NCBI GenBank assembly: GCA_016928995.1
Contig: JAFGJS010000142.1
Coordinates: 1 to 47,899 of the forward strand
DNA length: 47,899 nt
Direction of reading: 5' to 3'
Origin: Candidatus Sumerlaeota bacterium
GTDB lineage: Bacteria > Sumerlaeota > Sumerlaeia > JAFGJS01
Positions within the stretch are counted from its first letter, which is position 1; each line of letters starts with the position of its first letter. Of the stretch, positions 34,717 through 43,993 are shown piece by piece. The notes under the pieces are model-generated. The model was not told the DNA's origin, did no database searches, and worked only from the letters and a program-made list of their open reading frames with translations. Made by a program: the position numbers and the translations under genes.

Positions 34717-34921
34717 GCATTATCCAGATAAACTTGTGATGAGCCCTGCTTTCACCGGACGATTGACAACCGAAACCAGTTTTTGCCCTTATTGACCTTC
34801 GGATTATAGCCCTTTTGAAATCAGTCATCTACGGCTTTTCTGAGAATACGCTCAACTTCCTTGAGAGTCATGTCGATGAGATTCTTGGAACGCAATGCCA
34901 CGAAAGCGGAGAACTGGATCT

Positions 34922-36166
34922 ATGTCTGTTAAAGCGCCGGATCATAACGCCTCGCTGCCCGCGTCGCTGTTTGAGATTTGCAACGCCATGGGCTCCGCGA
35001 TGAAGCTGGACGATTTGTTGATGCTGATTCTGGATACTTCGATGGGCGCCTTGCACACGCAGCAAGGCTCGATTCTGTTGTACGATGAAAAGACGAACAT
35101 GCTGAAGATGCTGGCGGCGATGGGGCTGCCGCGCAATGTGATGCAGCAGGGCTACGAGCCGCGCAAAGGCAGCATCGCGGAATACGTGATCCAGAACAAC
35201 GAGCCGTTGCTGTTGAACGACGACGACGTGGATCGCGACAACCGGATCACATCAGTGGCCCGTGAGCGCGGGATCAAATCCTCCATGTGCGTGCCTTTGC
35301 GTTCGAGCAACAAGGTGATCGGCACGCTGAACCTGACGCGCACGGACGTGTCGATCGGCTATCTCAGCGAGCGTGAACTGGAAATCTGCACGATCCTGGC
35401 CCAGCAGGCGGCGATCAGCATCGAACGCGCCCAGCTGCATGAGATGGCCCTGCAGTCCGAGCGCATGGCGGCGTTCGGCCAGACCGTGGCGGGCATTTCG
35501 CATTGCATCAAGAATATCCTGACTGGCTTGAAGGGCGGCTCCTCGATCTGCAAGCTCGGACTCGACACCGACAATGCGGAATTGATGCGCAAGGGTTGGG
35601 AGATGCAGCGGCGCAACATTGAGCGCATTTCGCTGCTGGTGCTTGACATGCTGGATTATTCGAAAGACCGCACGCCCATGAGACAGCCGTTCGAGTTGCG
35701 GCCGCTGGTTGAGGAAGTCTTTGAACTCACACAACTGCGCGAGACGGAATTCACCATTGATTTATCCTGCAAGGATTTCCCTGAGGACATCTCGATCAAC
35801 GCCGATAAAGATCAAATTTTTCGCTGTTTATTGAATCTGGTGGGCAACGCATACGATGCGTTGAGTGAAAGAGGGGGAGAGATCACTGTGTCTGCTTCGC
35901 TCGTCGAGGGCGGGGAGGAGCATGGCGTGGAGGGTGCGGATCGCTGTATCAGCGTCCGCGTGATCGACGACGGGCCGGGCATCCCACCAGAATACCAAGA
36001 AGAGATCTTCAGTCCGTTTTTCAGTTCGAAAGGCTCGCGCGGGACGGGTCTGGGGCTGCCAGTGACCAAGAAAATCATCGAAGAGCACGGCGGCCGCCTT
36101 AAACTGAACTCCGATTCCACACACGGCACAACTTTTACGATAATCCTGCCCTGCGTCGAGGAATGA
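34922..36166 (+). CDS. GAF-domain sensor histidine kinase (orphan)
   Basis: 414 aa from ATG 34922 (MSVKAPDHNA), with GGAG about 12 bases upstream. There is no membrane segment, so it is cytoplasmic. Residues about 12-165 form a GAF domain (GSILLYDEKTNMLKMLAAMG, IKSSMCVPLRSSNKVIGTLN). The phosphoacceptor histidine lies near residue 194 in TVAGISHCIKNILTGL. The ATP-binding domain has an N box (NLVGNAYDALSE), G1 (VIDDGPGIP), F box (IFSPFFSSKGSRG) and G2 (GTGLGLPVTKKII), all intact. The NtrB-like HxxKN arrangement after the histidine is frequent in kinases that feed sigma-54 activators, and rpoN is in this window; no response regulator is adjacent. Confidence 0.9.
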   Translation: MSVKAPDHNASLPASLFEICNAMGSAMKLDDLLMLILDTSMGALHTQQGSILLYDEKTNMLKMLAAMGLPRNVMQQGYEPRKGSIAEYVIQNNEPLLLNDDDVDRDNRITSVARERGIKSSMCVPLRSSNKVIGTLNLTRTDVSIGYLSERELEICTILAQQAAISIERAQLHEMALQSERMAAFGQTVAGISHCIKNILTGLKGGSSICKLGLDTDNAELMRKGWEMQRRNIERISLLVLDMLDYSKDRTPMRQPFELRPLVEEVFELTQLRETEFTIDLSCKDFPEDISINADKDQIFRCLLNLVGNAYDALSERGGEITVSASLVEGGEEHGVEGADRCISVRVIDDGPGIPPEYQEEIFSPFFSSKGSRGTGLGLPVTKKIIEEHGGRLKLNSDSTHGTTFTIILPCVEE

Positions 36167-36313
36167 TTGTCTTGGACGAATCCTGCAGTTGATCAGCTTG
36201 TCTGCCTTTCACGATTGTAATTATATGCAAAGCAAAGCTCTGTTTCCGGCATTGACCACAATTCCTCACGCCGATAGACATTGTTAATTTTTATCCGGCG
36301 GCTCTTGTATGCA

Positions 36314-36342
36314 TTGACAGCGCACGCCGGAGTTCTCTTAAT
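36314..36342 (+). promoter_or_regulatory. Predicted sigma-70-type promoter of pgk
   Basis: A perfect -35 TTGACA (36314-36319) is followed after 17 bp by CTTAAT (36337-36342), four of six matches to the -10 consensus, 58 bp before the pgk start. Confidence 0.5.
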
Positions 36343-36400
36343 AAGGCATCGAACACAACAATACAGGACGAAAACGAACGTTAGGAATGGAGTGTGAATC

Positions 36401-37591
36401 ATGGCAAAATTGAGCGTCAGTCAACTGCAGGACTTCAAAGGCAAACGGGTGTTTTGCCGCGTGGATTTCAATGTGCCGCTGAATGAAGACGGCAGCGTGC
36501 GCGACGACACGCGCATCCGCGCCGCGCTGCCGACCATCGAGCATATCATCAAACAGGGCGGACGCGCGGTGCTGGCTTCGCACCTGGGGCGCCCGAAGGG
36601 CAAGGCGCAGGACAGCATGCGGCTGAAACCGGTCGCGGCGCGTTTGAGCGAGCTGCTCGGTCAGCCCGTGGCCATGGCGCCGGACTGCATCGGACCCGAT
36701 GTCGAGGCGCTCGTGGATCATATGGAAGACGGCGATGTCGTGCTGCTGGAAAACCTGCGCTTCCATGCGGGCGAAGAGAAAAACGATCCGGAGTTTGCGC
36801 AGGCTCTGGCCAAACTGGCCGACGTTTACGTGAGCGACGCGTTCGGCACGGTGCATCGCGCCCACGCCTCCACGGCGGGCGTGCCGGCCTTGGTCAAACC
36901 CGCCGCCGCCGGACTCCTGATTGAAAAGGAACTCAAGTATCTCGGCGAGTCGATGGAAAATCCACAGCGTCCGGTCGTCGCGATCCTGGCGGGCAAAAAG
37001 ATCGACACGAAAATCGCCGTGATCAAGAACCTGCTGAATAAAGTGGACACGATCCTGCTCGGCGGCGCCATGACCTTCGCGTTCATGAAAGCCAAGGGGC
37101 TGGAGATCGGCAAGTCGTACTTCGACGAAGGGACCGATACCGTGGCGAAGGAGATCATGGCGATGGCCGGCAGCGCGCAGGCCGAGCTGGTGCTTCCGGT
37201 TGACACGCTGGTCGCCGACGCTTTTCAGGCGGGCGCCAAGACGAAAGTCGTGCCGGTCGATCAGATCCCGGCGGACATGGAAGGCGTGGATATCGGCACG
37301 CAGACCATCGCGCAATACTGCGAATACGTGAAGAACGCCAAGACCGTAGTGTGGAACGGCCCGGTGGGCGTGTTTGAAATCGAAGACTTCGCCAAGGGCA
37401 GCCGCGCGATCGCGGAATGCCTGGCTGAAGCGGACAACATCTCGATCCTGGGCGGCGGCGACACGGCCGCGGCCGTGGCTCAATTCGGTCTGGCGGACAA
37501 GATGTCGCACATCAGCACGGGCGGCGGCGCCTCGCTGGAGTTCATGGAAGGCAAAGCGCTCCCCGGCATCGAAGCGCTGGACGAAGCATAA
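36401..37591 (+). CDS. pgk: Phosphoglycerate kinase
   Basis: 396 aa, ATG 36401 with GGAG 9-12 bases upstream. It transfers phosphate between 1,3-bisphosphoglycerate and ADP in glycolysis. The signature RVFCRVDFNVPLNEDGSVRD is near the start. Substrate-binding blocks HLGRPKGKAQDSMRLKPVAA and VLLENLRFHAGEEKNDPEFA follow, then SDAFGTVHRAHAS. The C-terminal nucleotide domain has VVWNGPVGVFEIEDFAKGS and the GGGDTAAAV / STGGGASLEFMEGK loops. Full length with every key block. Monocistronic, with its own promoter and a strong terminator; gap is not adjacent. Confidence 0.97.
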   Translation: MAKLSVSQLQDFKGKRVFCRVDFNVPLNEDGSVRDDTRIRAALPTIEHIIKQGGRAVLASHLGRPKGKAQDSMRLKPVAARLSELLGQPVAMAPDCIGPDVEALVDHMEDGDVVLLENLRFHAGEEKNDPEFAQALAKLADVYVSDAFGTVHRAHASTAGVPALVKPAAAGLLIEKELKYLGESMENPQRPVVAILAGKKIDTKIAVIKNLLNKVDTILLGGAMTFAFMKAKGLEIGKSYFDEGTDTVAKEIMAMAGSAQAELVLPVDTLVADAFQAGAKTKVVPVDQIPADMEGVDIGTQTIAQYCEYVKNAKTVVWNGPVGVFEIEDFAKGSRAIAECLAEADNISILGGGDTAAAVAQFGLADKMSHISTGGGASLEFMEGKALPGIEALDEA

Positions 37592-37625
37592 TTCATCGCT
37601 GTAACAGAAGCATTGAAACGAAATT

Positions 37626-37665
37626 TGTGGCACAGCCCCGGACGGCTGTGCCACATTTTATTTTT
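37626..37665 (+). terminator. pgk terminator made of a GCACAGCC hairpin (copy 2)
   Basis: TGTGGCACAGCC (37626-37637) pairs perfectly with GGCTGTGCCACA (37644-37655), with a 6-base loop, followed by TTTTATTTTT. The stem is a longer version of the hairpin before hemA, so a repeat has been recruited as a terminator. Confidence 0.88.
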
Positions 37666-37674
37666 GTATGGGAA

Positions 37675-37728
37675 ATCGGGATCGGGATCGAAATCGGGAT
37701 CGGGATCGGGATCGAAATCGAAATCGTT
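37675..37728. repeat. Direct hexanucleotide run (ATCGGG/ATCGAA)
   Basis: Nine consecutive hexamers, five ATCGGG, three ATCGAA and one ATCGTT, fill exactly 54 bp between the pgk terminator and the ComF-type gene. The units are those of the inverted island at 26759-26830. Confidence 0.88.
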
Positions 37729-37814
37729 TCGGGGCTGAGAACAGCCCCTCCCACTTGACATCGATCCCGCAATGAATCGGAAATGGTATGTGAGATGAAC
37801 GACAAGCGAGCGCG

Positions 37815-38543
37815 ATGTTGAAACTGCTCTATAATTTCGCCAGCGACGTGCTGGCGTTGGCGTTTCCGCGCATTTGTCCGGTGTGCGGCGGGCGCGTGGC
37901 CGATGATTTTCTGGATGCCATCGTGTGCGAGAGCTGCCGGTCGAAACTTCAGCGCGCCCTGCCTCCGCATTGCGAGCGCTGCGGCAGACCGGACGTCGTT
38001 CATCATGCCTATTGTTGCAGTTTGATGAACACCGGTCTGCATTTCGACCAAGCGCGGGCGTATTGCCTGTTTGAGGATTACGCGCGCCGCGTCGTGCACG
38101 ACATGAAATTCAACCAGCGCCGGGAACTCGCGGAGCCGATGGCCGGGATGATGGCGCGCGCATGGATTGAGCGGCTGGAGGAACGGCGTTACGATTGTCT
38201 GATTCCCGTGCCGCTGCATCCCTCGCGGCGCCATGCGCGAGGCTACAATCAATCCGATTTGCTGGCGGAGCGGCTTGGGGACATGCTTGACATGCCGGTG
38301 GACTGCTGGAACCTGGAGCGCCGTCGCAACACCCGGCCGCAATCGTCATTGCGGCCGCAGGAAAAAGTGGAAAACGTCCGAGGCGCCTTTACGCTGGACA
38401 AACCGGAGCGCGTGAAGGGATGCGAGATGTTGCTCATCGACGACATCATCACGACCGGCAGCACGGCCAATGAGTGCGCCCGCGTGCTGCGCGAGGCTGG
38501 TGCCGTGCGCATCGACGTTCTTACCTTCGCCCGCACGCGATAA
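37815..38543 (+). CDS. ComF-family phosphoribosyltransferase-like protein
   Basis: 242 aa. The N-terminus has zinc-ribbon cysteines (CPVCGGRVADDF, VCESCRSK, CERCGRPD, CC). The rest is a type I phosphoribosyltransferase fold: VHDMKFNQRRELAEPMAGMM, LIPVPLHPSRRHARGYNQSD and the PRPP loop MLLIDDIITTGSTANECARV. In naturally competent bacteria ComF works in uptake of single-stranded DNA, in others in genome maintenance; the catalytic reaction is unknown. The ATG at 37815 has only a weak ribosome binding site, and an out-of-frame eight-codon ORF overlaps it. No other competence gene is in the window. Confidence 0.9.
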   Translation: MLKLLYNFASDVLALAFPRICPVCGGRVADDFLDAIVCESCRSKLQRALPPHCERCGRPDVVHHAYCCSLMNTGLHFDQARAYCLFEDYARRVVHDMKFNQRRELAEPMAGMMARAWIERLEERRYDCLIPVPLHPSRRHARGYNQSDLLAERLGDMLDMPVDCWNLERRRNTRPQSSLRPQEKVENVRGAFTLDKPERVKGCEMLLIDDIITTGSTANECARVLREAGAVRIDVLTFARTR

Positions 38544-38681
38544 GCGCCGCGCCGCGCCATTCACGATTTATGATTGATTTTCCAGTGTGATTTGTAGCTA
38601 CCTTAACGCAGTGCTTTTCACTGTTCGCAATTATCCCGGATCATGCGCGTCAGAGTATCTTATATCAAAAAGGAGACCACG

Positions 38682-40442
38682 ATGAAACGCTTTTGGATGC
38701 CGATGCTGGTTTGTGTCACGTTGTTCGCTTTAGGCTATTTCACATTCTGGCAGCCTTCCGTTGGCTATTCGGCCGGCGATGCGCCGGGAAAAAATCCGCG
38801 TTTTGAACAGGCGGCGAAGCATCTGGACGCCGGTGGAACGCTTTACGTCTATGCAGACGTGAGGGATGTATTACGCGAATTCGTGCAGTTGTTCGCACAG
38901 ACCATGGAATCCGAGCCGAGAGCGCAGGGCGCGTTGCTCATGCTGGACCGAGCCATCGACGCGCTTGGAGTTTACGGCGTCGAGGATGTGGCGTTCAGTT
39001 CGCTGAAGGTCGGCCACCGTTATCGCCATAAGGCGTTCCTTGGCATTCCAGGCGGGCGCAACGGCGTATTGAAACTACTCGGCGGCAAGCCTCATGCATT
39101 TGATCTGCTGGATTACGCGCCGGTTTCGACGCAACTGTTCAGCTGCGATGACCTGGATTTCGCCGGGGCGCTGCCGTGGATTCGCATGAACGCCATTCAG
39201 CTCGCTGGTCCGCCTGCCGAGGCTCAACTGGACATGATGCTGTCGCAAGTGAAGGAATCAACCGGAGTCGATCTGGAGAGATTCTTCGACTCGATCGACG
39301 GCGAGATCGTCGTATTGGCGGAAACGGACTCCGCGCGCATGATCACGATTGAAGACGCCGAATTGGCGCAGCCGATTGAGATGGCTTTTCCGATGTTGGC
39401 CGTGATCTTCAAGACGCGCCATGACGGCGCTTATGAGAACATTAAAGCCGTCATGATGCGGTCGGAGAGCGCGCAGAGCGTGGAACAAAACGGCATGAAG
39501 CGCGTCACGCTAGCCCAGGACCTTCCCAATTACCCCATGACGCTGTCATTGGCGCAACAAGGAGAATACTGCATCCTGGCGTCGCATCAGGAATACCTGG
39601 ATAAGATCCTTGCGGCGAAGCAAAGCGGTGAGAACCTGCGCTCGAATCCGGACTTCAAGGAATTGATGGCGAAGATGCCGGAGCAGGGCAATGGAATATA
39701 TTATATCAGCGCGGATTTTTACCAAGCCATCAATCGATCTCTGGATAGTTTTAAGAACACCATGCCACGGAACATAGGAACGACTTTCGCATTCACTCAG
39801 TTTCAAATGTACTCTGCTCAACTTCCAGCGCTCAGTTCAATCGGCGTGCGGGTGAATGAGCCGGACGGACTTTATTGGATCGCGCTGGATGAGTCGCGCG
39901 CGAATCAAGCGCTGATCAGCAGCATATCGCTGCCAATTATGGCAGTGCTGGCGGCGATGGTCGTGCCGAATTACATGGAATACCAGGTTCGCGCCAAGGT
40001 TTCGCGGACCAGGGCCGATCAGCGTTCGCTTGCCACGGCTCTTGAGGCGTTTTATATCGATAACAACCAATATCCCAACTGGGCTACCGGCGTTGATTCG
40101 ATCAATAATTCCAAAGAGCCCTCCGTGGCGTTGAAGGCGGTCGATTCGATGAACGCGCAGGAATACAGCGCTTGGCATTTGACTTCGCCGATTGCGTATA
40201 TCACACGGTATCCCGAAGATGTGTTTTCCACGAAAGGATATGGCTTTAACTACTACAGCGACGGCAACGGATGGATCTTGTGGAGCTGCGGACCGGACAA
40301 GGTTTTGGATTTGACGGTCGATAATATTTTCGAACTGTACGATCCCACAATCCAGCAGCCTTCGAAGGCGTTGTTGAATTTCAGCTACGACCCGACGAAC
40401 GGAACGAGAAGCGGCGGCGACATTATCCGTGTGAAGCAATGA
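38682..40442 (+). CDS. Exported DUF3352-like protein with internal pseudopilin segment
   Basis: 586 aa from ATG 38682, after AAAGGAG. An N-terminal membrane anchor or signal ([15 protein letters not shown]) is followed by about 380 residues resembling DUF3352 proteins ([20 protein letters not shown] near the start, paired beta-rich halves). A second hydrophobic helix at about 410-430 ([20 protein letters not shown]) then runs into [20 protein letters not shown] and [10 protein letters not shown]. This is the N-terminal helix and early loop of type II secretion pseudopilins (GspG type), but placed mid-protein and without a prepilin peptidase site. The last 120 residues continue as in these pseudopilins ([19 protein letters not shown]). 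Function unknown; the release-factor-like gene follows 25 bp on. Confidence 0.75.
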   Translation: MKRFWMPMLVCVTLFALGYFTFWQPSVGYSAGDAPGKNPRFEQAAKHLDAGGTLYVYADVRDVLREFVQLFAQTMESEPRAQGALLMLDRAIDALGVYGVEDVAFSSLKVGHRYRHKAFLGIPGGRNGVLKLLGGKPHAFDLLDYAPVSTQLFSCDDLDFAGALPWIRMNAIQLAGPPAEAQLDMMLSQVKESTGVDLERFFDSIDGEIVVLAETDSARMITIEDAELAQPIEMAFPMLAVIFKTRHDGAYENIKAVMMRSESAQSVEQNGMKRVTLAQDLPNYPMTLSLAQQGEYCILASHQEYLDKILAAKQSGENLRSNPDFKELMAKMPEQGNGIYYISADFYQAINRSLDSFKNTMPRNIGTTFAFTQFQMYSAQLPALSSIGVRVNEPDGLYWIALDESRANQALISSISLPIMAVLAAMVVPNYMEYQVRAKVSRTRADQRSLATALEAFYIDNNQYPNWATGVDSINNSKEPSVALKAVDSMNAQEYSAWHLTSPIAYITRYPEDVFSTKGYGFNYYSDGNGWILWSCGPDKVLDLTVDNIFELYDPTIQQPSKALLNFSYDPTNGTRSGGDIIRVKQ

Positions 40443-40467
40443 AAGAAGACTGAAGGAGCGACGCGCG

Positions 40468-40833
40468 ATGTGCGAGCATCATCCGCGAATTGACATCCCG
40501 GCATCCGATGATGACCTGCTGGCGCAATGCGACGTGGAGTTCGCGCGCTCCAGCGGCCCGGGCGGGCAGAATGTGAACCGGCGCGAGACGGCGGTGCGGA
40601 TCGTGCATTGCCCGACCGGGATCAGCGCGTCGTGCCAGCAGGAACGCAGCCAATATCAGAACAAGGTCATTGCGTTGCAGCGCCTGCGCGAAAAGTTGAA
40701 GCATCAGAATCGGCGCGTCAAGAAACGTGTGCCGACTCAGATCCCGCCAGGCGTCAAGCGCCGCATGCTGCAGACCAAGCGCCGCCAATCCGAAAAGAAG
40801 CAGCTTCGCAAGAAGCCCGGCTGGGATGATTGA
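40468..40833 (+). CDS. Stand-alone GGQ release-factor-like protein
   Basis: 121 aa, ATG 40468 after AAGGAG. It holds only the peptidyl-tRNA hydrolysis domain of class I release factors: [20 protein letters not shown] contains the universal GGQ, followed by [21 protein letters not shown] Lys/Arg-rich tail ([20 protein letters not shown]) resembles the tail by which ArfB (YaeJ) enters empty mRNA channels. There is no codon-recognition domain. It likely rescues stalled ribosomes or helps release nascent chains; a plain RF-like paralogue is the alternative. Confidence 0.88.
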   Translation: MCEHHPRIDIPASDDDLLAQCDVEFARSSGPGGQNVNRRETAVRIVHCPTGISASCQQERSQYQNKVIALQRLREKLKHQNRRVKKRVPTQIPPGVKRRMLQTKRRQSEKKQLRKKPGWDD

Positions 40834-40847
40834 AAATTAAGAGGTGA

Positions 40848-40874
40848 AGTCGGACAGGTCTGACCTGTCCGACT
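40848..40874. repeat. Perfect palindrome AGTCGGACAGGTC
   Basis: AGTCGGACAGGTC (40848-40860) and its exact reverse complement (40862-40874) are separated by one base. It lies between the convergent release-factor-like gene and the glycosyltransferase, without a T-run. It may act as a bidirectional transcription block or a REP-like element. Confidence 0.75.
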
Positions 40875-40900
40875 CGTCTGACGCTTCAGGCTTTGATCTT

Positions 40901-41689
40901 TCAAGCATTCCGGACGAGCGAAGGCGGTGTCTTCGCCGCGTGCCGCTTGGCGCAACGCCGCAACCGGGCGAAGAACTGAAAGTATTCCATGATGGTCTTT
41001 TTCACGTTGAGCTTGCTCGCGCCGGCCTTGGCGCTGTAGCGATACAGCATGCCCGCGGAATAGCCCTTGAGTTTGAAGATACGCGCCTTGATCAGAATCT
41101 CCGCATTGGCCACGAAGCCGACCGACTCGATCCAGTCCTCGCCGTAGAACTCGATGGATTGCTGAATCACCTCGGCGCGATAAGCGCGCATGAAGATGCT
41201 GTAGTCCGAGCAGCCCTGCACCGGATACATCACGCGCAGCATCAGATTGATCCAGTAGCTATAGATGCGGCGCATGAAGGGGAACCCGACGATCTGGCCG
41301 CCCTTTTCGTAGCGCGTGGCCACGGCCACGTCCTTGCCTTGCTCGATGGCCTGGATCATCTCCTCGAAAATCTCCGGCGCACAGGTGTTGTCCGCCTCGG
41401 TGGTCAGGATGATGTCCTCGGGCCGGGCCAGCTGCGCGGCGCGCGTCAGGCCGTTGCGAAACACCGCTCCAACGTTTTTATTCACATCGTGGCGGATGAT
41501 CTCCACCGGCATCGTCCGCGCCGCTTCCTCGGCGACTTCCTGCGTGCGATCCTTGCTGCCGTCGTTGACCACGATGAAGAGAAATTCGCGCTCCATTTTT
41601 GTGAGGAGCTCCTTGATCTCATTCATCGCCGCCGGCAGTCCTGTTTCCTCGTTATACGCCGGGAAAACCACAAATACTTTGGCTGTCAT
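40901..41689 (-). CDS. Dolichol-phosphate mannosyltransferase-like family 2 glycosyltransferase
   Basis: 262 aa. The ATG at 41689 is preceded by GAGGCAGG. Motifs are those of the polyprenyl-phosphate sugar transferase branch of GT2: VFVVFPAYNEETGLPAAMNE, FIVVNDGSKDRTQEVAEEAA, LTTEADNTCAPEIFEEMI with the DxD-like TEAD, and KDVAVATRYEKGG. It lacks the membrane helices of DPMS-type enzymes with a C-terminal anchor, so it is probably peripheral. Its likely product, a polyprenyl-phosphate sugar, is the kind of donor the GT83-like enzyme at 28-29.6 kb would use. Sugar not known. Confidence 0.88.
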   Translation of the reverse strand: MTAKVFVVFPAYNEETGLPAAMNEIKELLTKMEREFLFIVVNDGSKDRTQEVAEEAARTMPVEIIRHDVNKNVGAVFRNGLTRAAQLARPEDIILTTEADNTCAPEIFEEMIQAIEQGKDVAVATRYEKGGQIVGFPFMRRIYSYWINLMLRVMYPVQGCSDYSIFMRAYRAEVIQQSIEFYGEDWIESVGFVANAEILIKARIFKLKGYSAGMLYRYSAKAGASKLNVKKTIMEYFQFFARLRRCAKRHAAKTPPSLVRNA

Positions 41690-41775
41690 TGCCTGCCTCG
41701 TGAAAACTGGTTGTTATTGCATGGGTAGAACCTGTGACAAATTGAACAAATCACAGCGCTAGGTTGAATTTGATG

Positions 41776-43734
41776 TTATTCATCCGTCTCGTCATTGAGC
41801 CTCGGCTCTGGATCGAAGATGTATTCCAGGCCGCTCGCCGCGTCGATCGCCTCGTGCTTTTGCTGGATAGCGTCTTTGATGCGCTTGTTGATTACGGCTT
41901 TGCGCACATCCAGCCGCGCCCGCTCGTATGGCGTCTCGATTTGCGGGATGTGGCGGTCCACGTAATACACGGCGTATCCCGGGCCGTGCTCGAAAACTTT
42001 TGAGAAATCGCCGTCCTTCAAATCGCGCAGACGCTTGAGCAGCTCTTTGCTGGAGTCATCATCGTCATCCTTCTCATCGCTGGCTTCTCTCTCGATGAAT
42101 CCCAGGTCTTGCGCGTTGAAGGCCAGCTCCTCCGTGTTGTAACGGTCGAAGTCGCTGAAGAACGGCGGCGCCGTCATCGCATAGCGCTGGAAACGCAGGA
42201 ATGCGACGGGCGACGTTCCATAGTCAATCGCGCTCGTCAGCATGATGCCGCGCTTGCGTCCCTCGGATTCTTCCCAGGCGGCGCGCTGCTGATTGTAATT
42301 CGCAATGTCCGGCGCGATGCCGCTTGTCAGGCTGATGAGCGCCTGGCGGTATTCCCCGCTGCGCGTCACGAACTCCTGCGGCGCCATGCCGGAAACGTCG
42401 CGCGGCGCGCACGTGATCAGGAACACGCGCCATTGCTCGTTCGAGGAGAAGTCATCGCGATTGTCGTCGTAAAAATCCTGCGCTTCCTGCTCATCGACGC
42501 TGGGCGAAATCTGCAGCGCCATGCTGCGATAGGCGTTATTCGCTCGGATCAGCGTATCGGCTAGTTCTTTAGCGCGGGTGATGCGCGGATCGGCGATGTA
42601 TGGCGTCTCGCGCACCTGCTCGGTGATCATCTCGCCGTCATGCAGCCGGTATACTGCGCGGTTGAGCGCCTTACGGTCCATTTTCACCGGCGATTGATAA
42701 ATTTCCGGAAACATGTAAAGGAACTGCCGCAGCGTGACCTGCACGGCGCGCGACCAGATGATCGTCTGGTCCATCGGCCGTTGATGAAAACGGCCTGTTT
42801 CCGTCAACGAATCGCGCACACGCGTCATTTGCCGGAAACGCAGATCATGAAACGCGCTCAGCGCAGCCGGCGTCAGTTCTTCATCAATGTCTTCCTGCGC
42901 TTCGCTGACTGATAGTTCGCGATAGGGGAAACGATCCACGACCTGCATGATGTAAAAGCCGCCGGGGCCGCGAAAGACCGGAGTCAGATCGCCGGGTTGC
43001 AGATTGAAAATCGCCTCCTCGATGGTGAAGGCGTAACGTCCTTTTTCCAACGGCGGCAGCAGACCGCCATTCGCCGCGCTGGGCGACTCGCTGTGCTCAC
43101 GAGCCAGCGCCGCGAAATCCCCGCCCTCGGTCAATTGCTGATGCAGCGCCTGCATCGCGCTGTGGATTTCATCTTCCTTCTCGCGCGATATGTCCTCGCC
43201 CGCCTTACGGAAGATCATTCGCACCTGCACACTTTCGTCCGTTGTGTAATCTTCTCTGTGCTGTTCGTAGTAATTCGCACGGTCGGCGGGATCGATCTGG
43301 ATTTGCGGCAGCAGGATTTCGCTCAGCCATACCCATTCGATGATGGGATAGGTCAGGTAACGGCGATACAGATCCAGCGCGCCGGGAACATCCACATTCA
43401 GGCCGCCTTCCGCGGCCATGCCCTGGAAACGCACGTATTGCCGCAGCTGGCGTTGAATCTCCTTGGAGATTTTAACCTTGTCCTTGGGCCGTTTCGCTTC
43501 CATGTACAAATCATAAATGTGCGGCTTCTTATGCCCGGTCATTTGCAGAAAGATATACAAATCCAGATCCGTGATCGCTCCGCCGTTGCAGCGCGCCAGT
43601 TCCACGTCGCCCCGCGGATCGTACTTATGTTCCGTGTAGGGATGAGGATAGCGCGCCACACGCTCATGCGCGGCGAACGGCGCGTTGAGCAACGCCGTCA
43701 TCAGGATTCCACAAAGAAGCAGTCGCAGTTTCAT
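41776..43734 (-). CDS. Periplasmic parvulin-type peptidyl-prolyl isomerase (SurA/PpiD-like)
   Basis: 652 aa. Residues 1-22 are a signal peptide (LLLCGILMTALLNAPFAA). A parvulin domain lies at about 165-275: VQVRMIFRKAGEDISREKED, GGDFAALAREHSESPSAANG, and GGLLPPLEKGRYAFTIEEAI with LQPGDLTPVF, all standard rotamase blocks. A second, weaker parvulin-like segment sits at about 430-615 (WRVFLITCAPRDVSG, LRDLKDGDFSKVFEHGPGYA, VYYVDRH). Helical stretches before and between resemble the SurA chaperone module. It probably assists folding of exported and outer-membrane proteins, of which this locus encodes many. Confidence 0.88.
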   Translation of the reverse strand: MKLRLLLCGILMTALLNAPFAAHERVARYPHPYTEHKYDPRGDVELARCNGGAITDLDLYIFLQMTGHKKPHIYDLYMEAKRPKDKVKISKEIQRQLRQYVRFQGMAAEGGLNVDVPGALDLYRRYLTYPIIEWVWLSEILLPQIQIDPADRANYYEQHREDYTTDESVQVRMIFRKAGEDISREKEDEIHSAMQALHQQLTEGGDFAALAREHSESPSAANGGLLPPLEKGRYAFTIEEAIFNLQPGDLTPVFRGPGGFYIMQVVDRFPYRELSVSEAQEDIDEELTPAALSAFHDLRFRQMTRVRDSLTETGRFHQRPMDQTIIWSRAVQVTLRQFLYMFPEIYQSPVKMDRKALNRAVYRLHDGEMITEQVRETPYIADPRITRAKELADTLIRANNAYRSMALQISPSVDEQEAQDFYDDNRDDFSSNEQWRVFLITCAPRDVSGMAPQEFVTRSGEYRQALISLTSGIAPDIANYNQQRAAWEESEGRKRGIMLTSAIDYGTSPVAFLRFQRYAMTAPPFFSDFDRYNTEELAFNAQDLGFIEREASDEKDDDDDSSKELLKRLRDLKDGDFSKVFEHGPGYAVYYVDRHIPQIETPYERARLDVRKAVINKRIKDAIQQKHEAIDAASGLEYIFDPEPRLNDETDE

Positions 43735-43943
43735 ATATTCATCCTGTCGGTCCGGCGCGGTCTGCGCCGGTGATTTGCCAATACGCTTGAGTTAAATTGA
43801 ATCGCGTCGATAAGTAAAGATCAACATTTTTTCACGAGTGATGAGTATGCGGGGCGTGGATCTTGATCTTGCCGGCGAAATGGGATGAAATTCAGCCCTC
43901 AAAATGCCTGACAACAAAGGCATGCATGCCTTTTGAAACAGGC

Positions 43944-43972
43944 TTGACAAGCGCATTCCGCATTTTTAGCAT
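43944..43972 (+). promoter_or_regulatory. Promoter of tRNA-Gln
   Basis: TTGACA (43944-43949), a 17-bp spacer and TAGCAT (43967-43972) lie 22 bp before the tRNA. Confidence 0.6.
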
Positions 43973-43993
43973 CTGCTCATCATTCACGCCTGC

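Larger units (their letters stand above)
34567..34921. other. Intergenic region after nadE
   Basis: 355 bp holding a weak terminator (34574-34596) and the TTGCTC hexamer island (34628-34716), both listed separately. No gene is visible in the rest. The promoter of the histidine kinase should lie in its last 150 bp, but I found no convincing boxes. Confidence 0.5.

Noticed and set aside
36193-36402. A 69-codon minus-strand frame upstream of pgk
   Set aside because: It covers the predicted pgk promoter and Shine-Dalgarno region. Its sequence is not protein-like at the end and it has no ribosome binding site.
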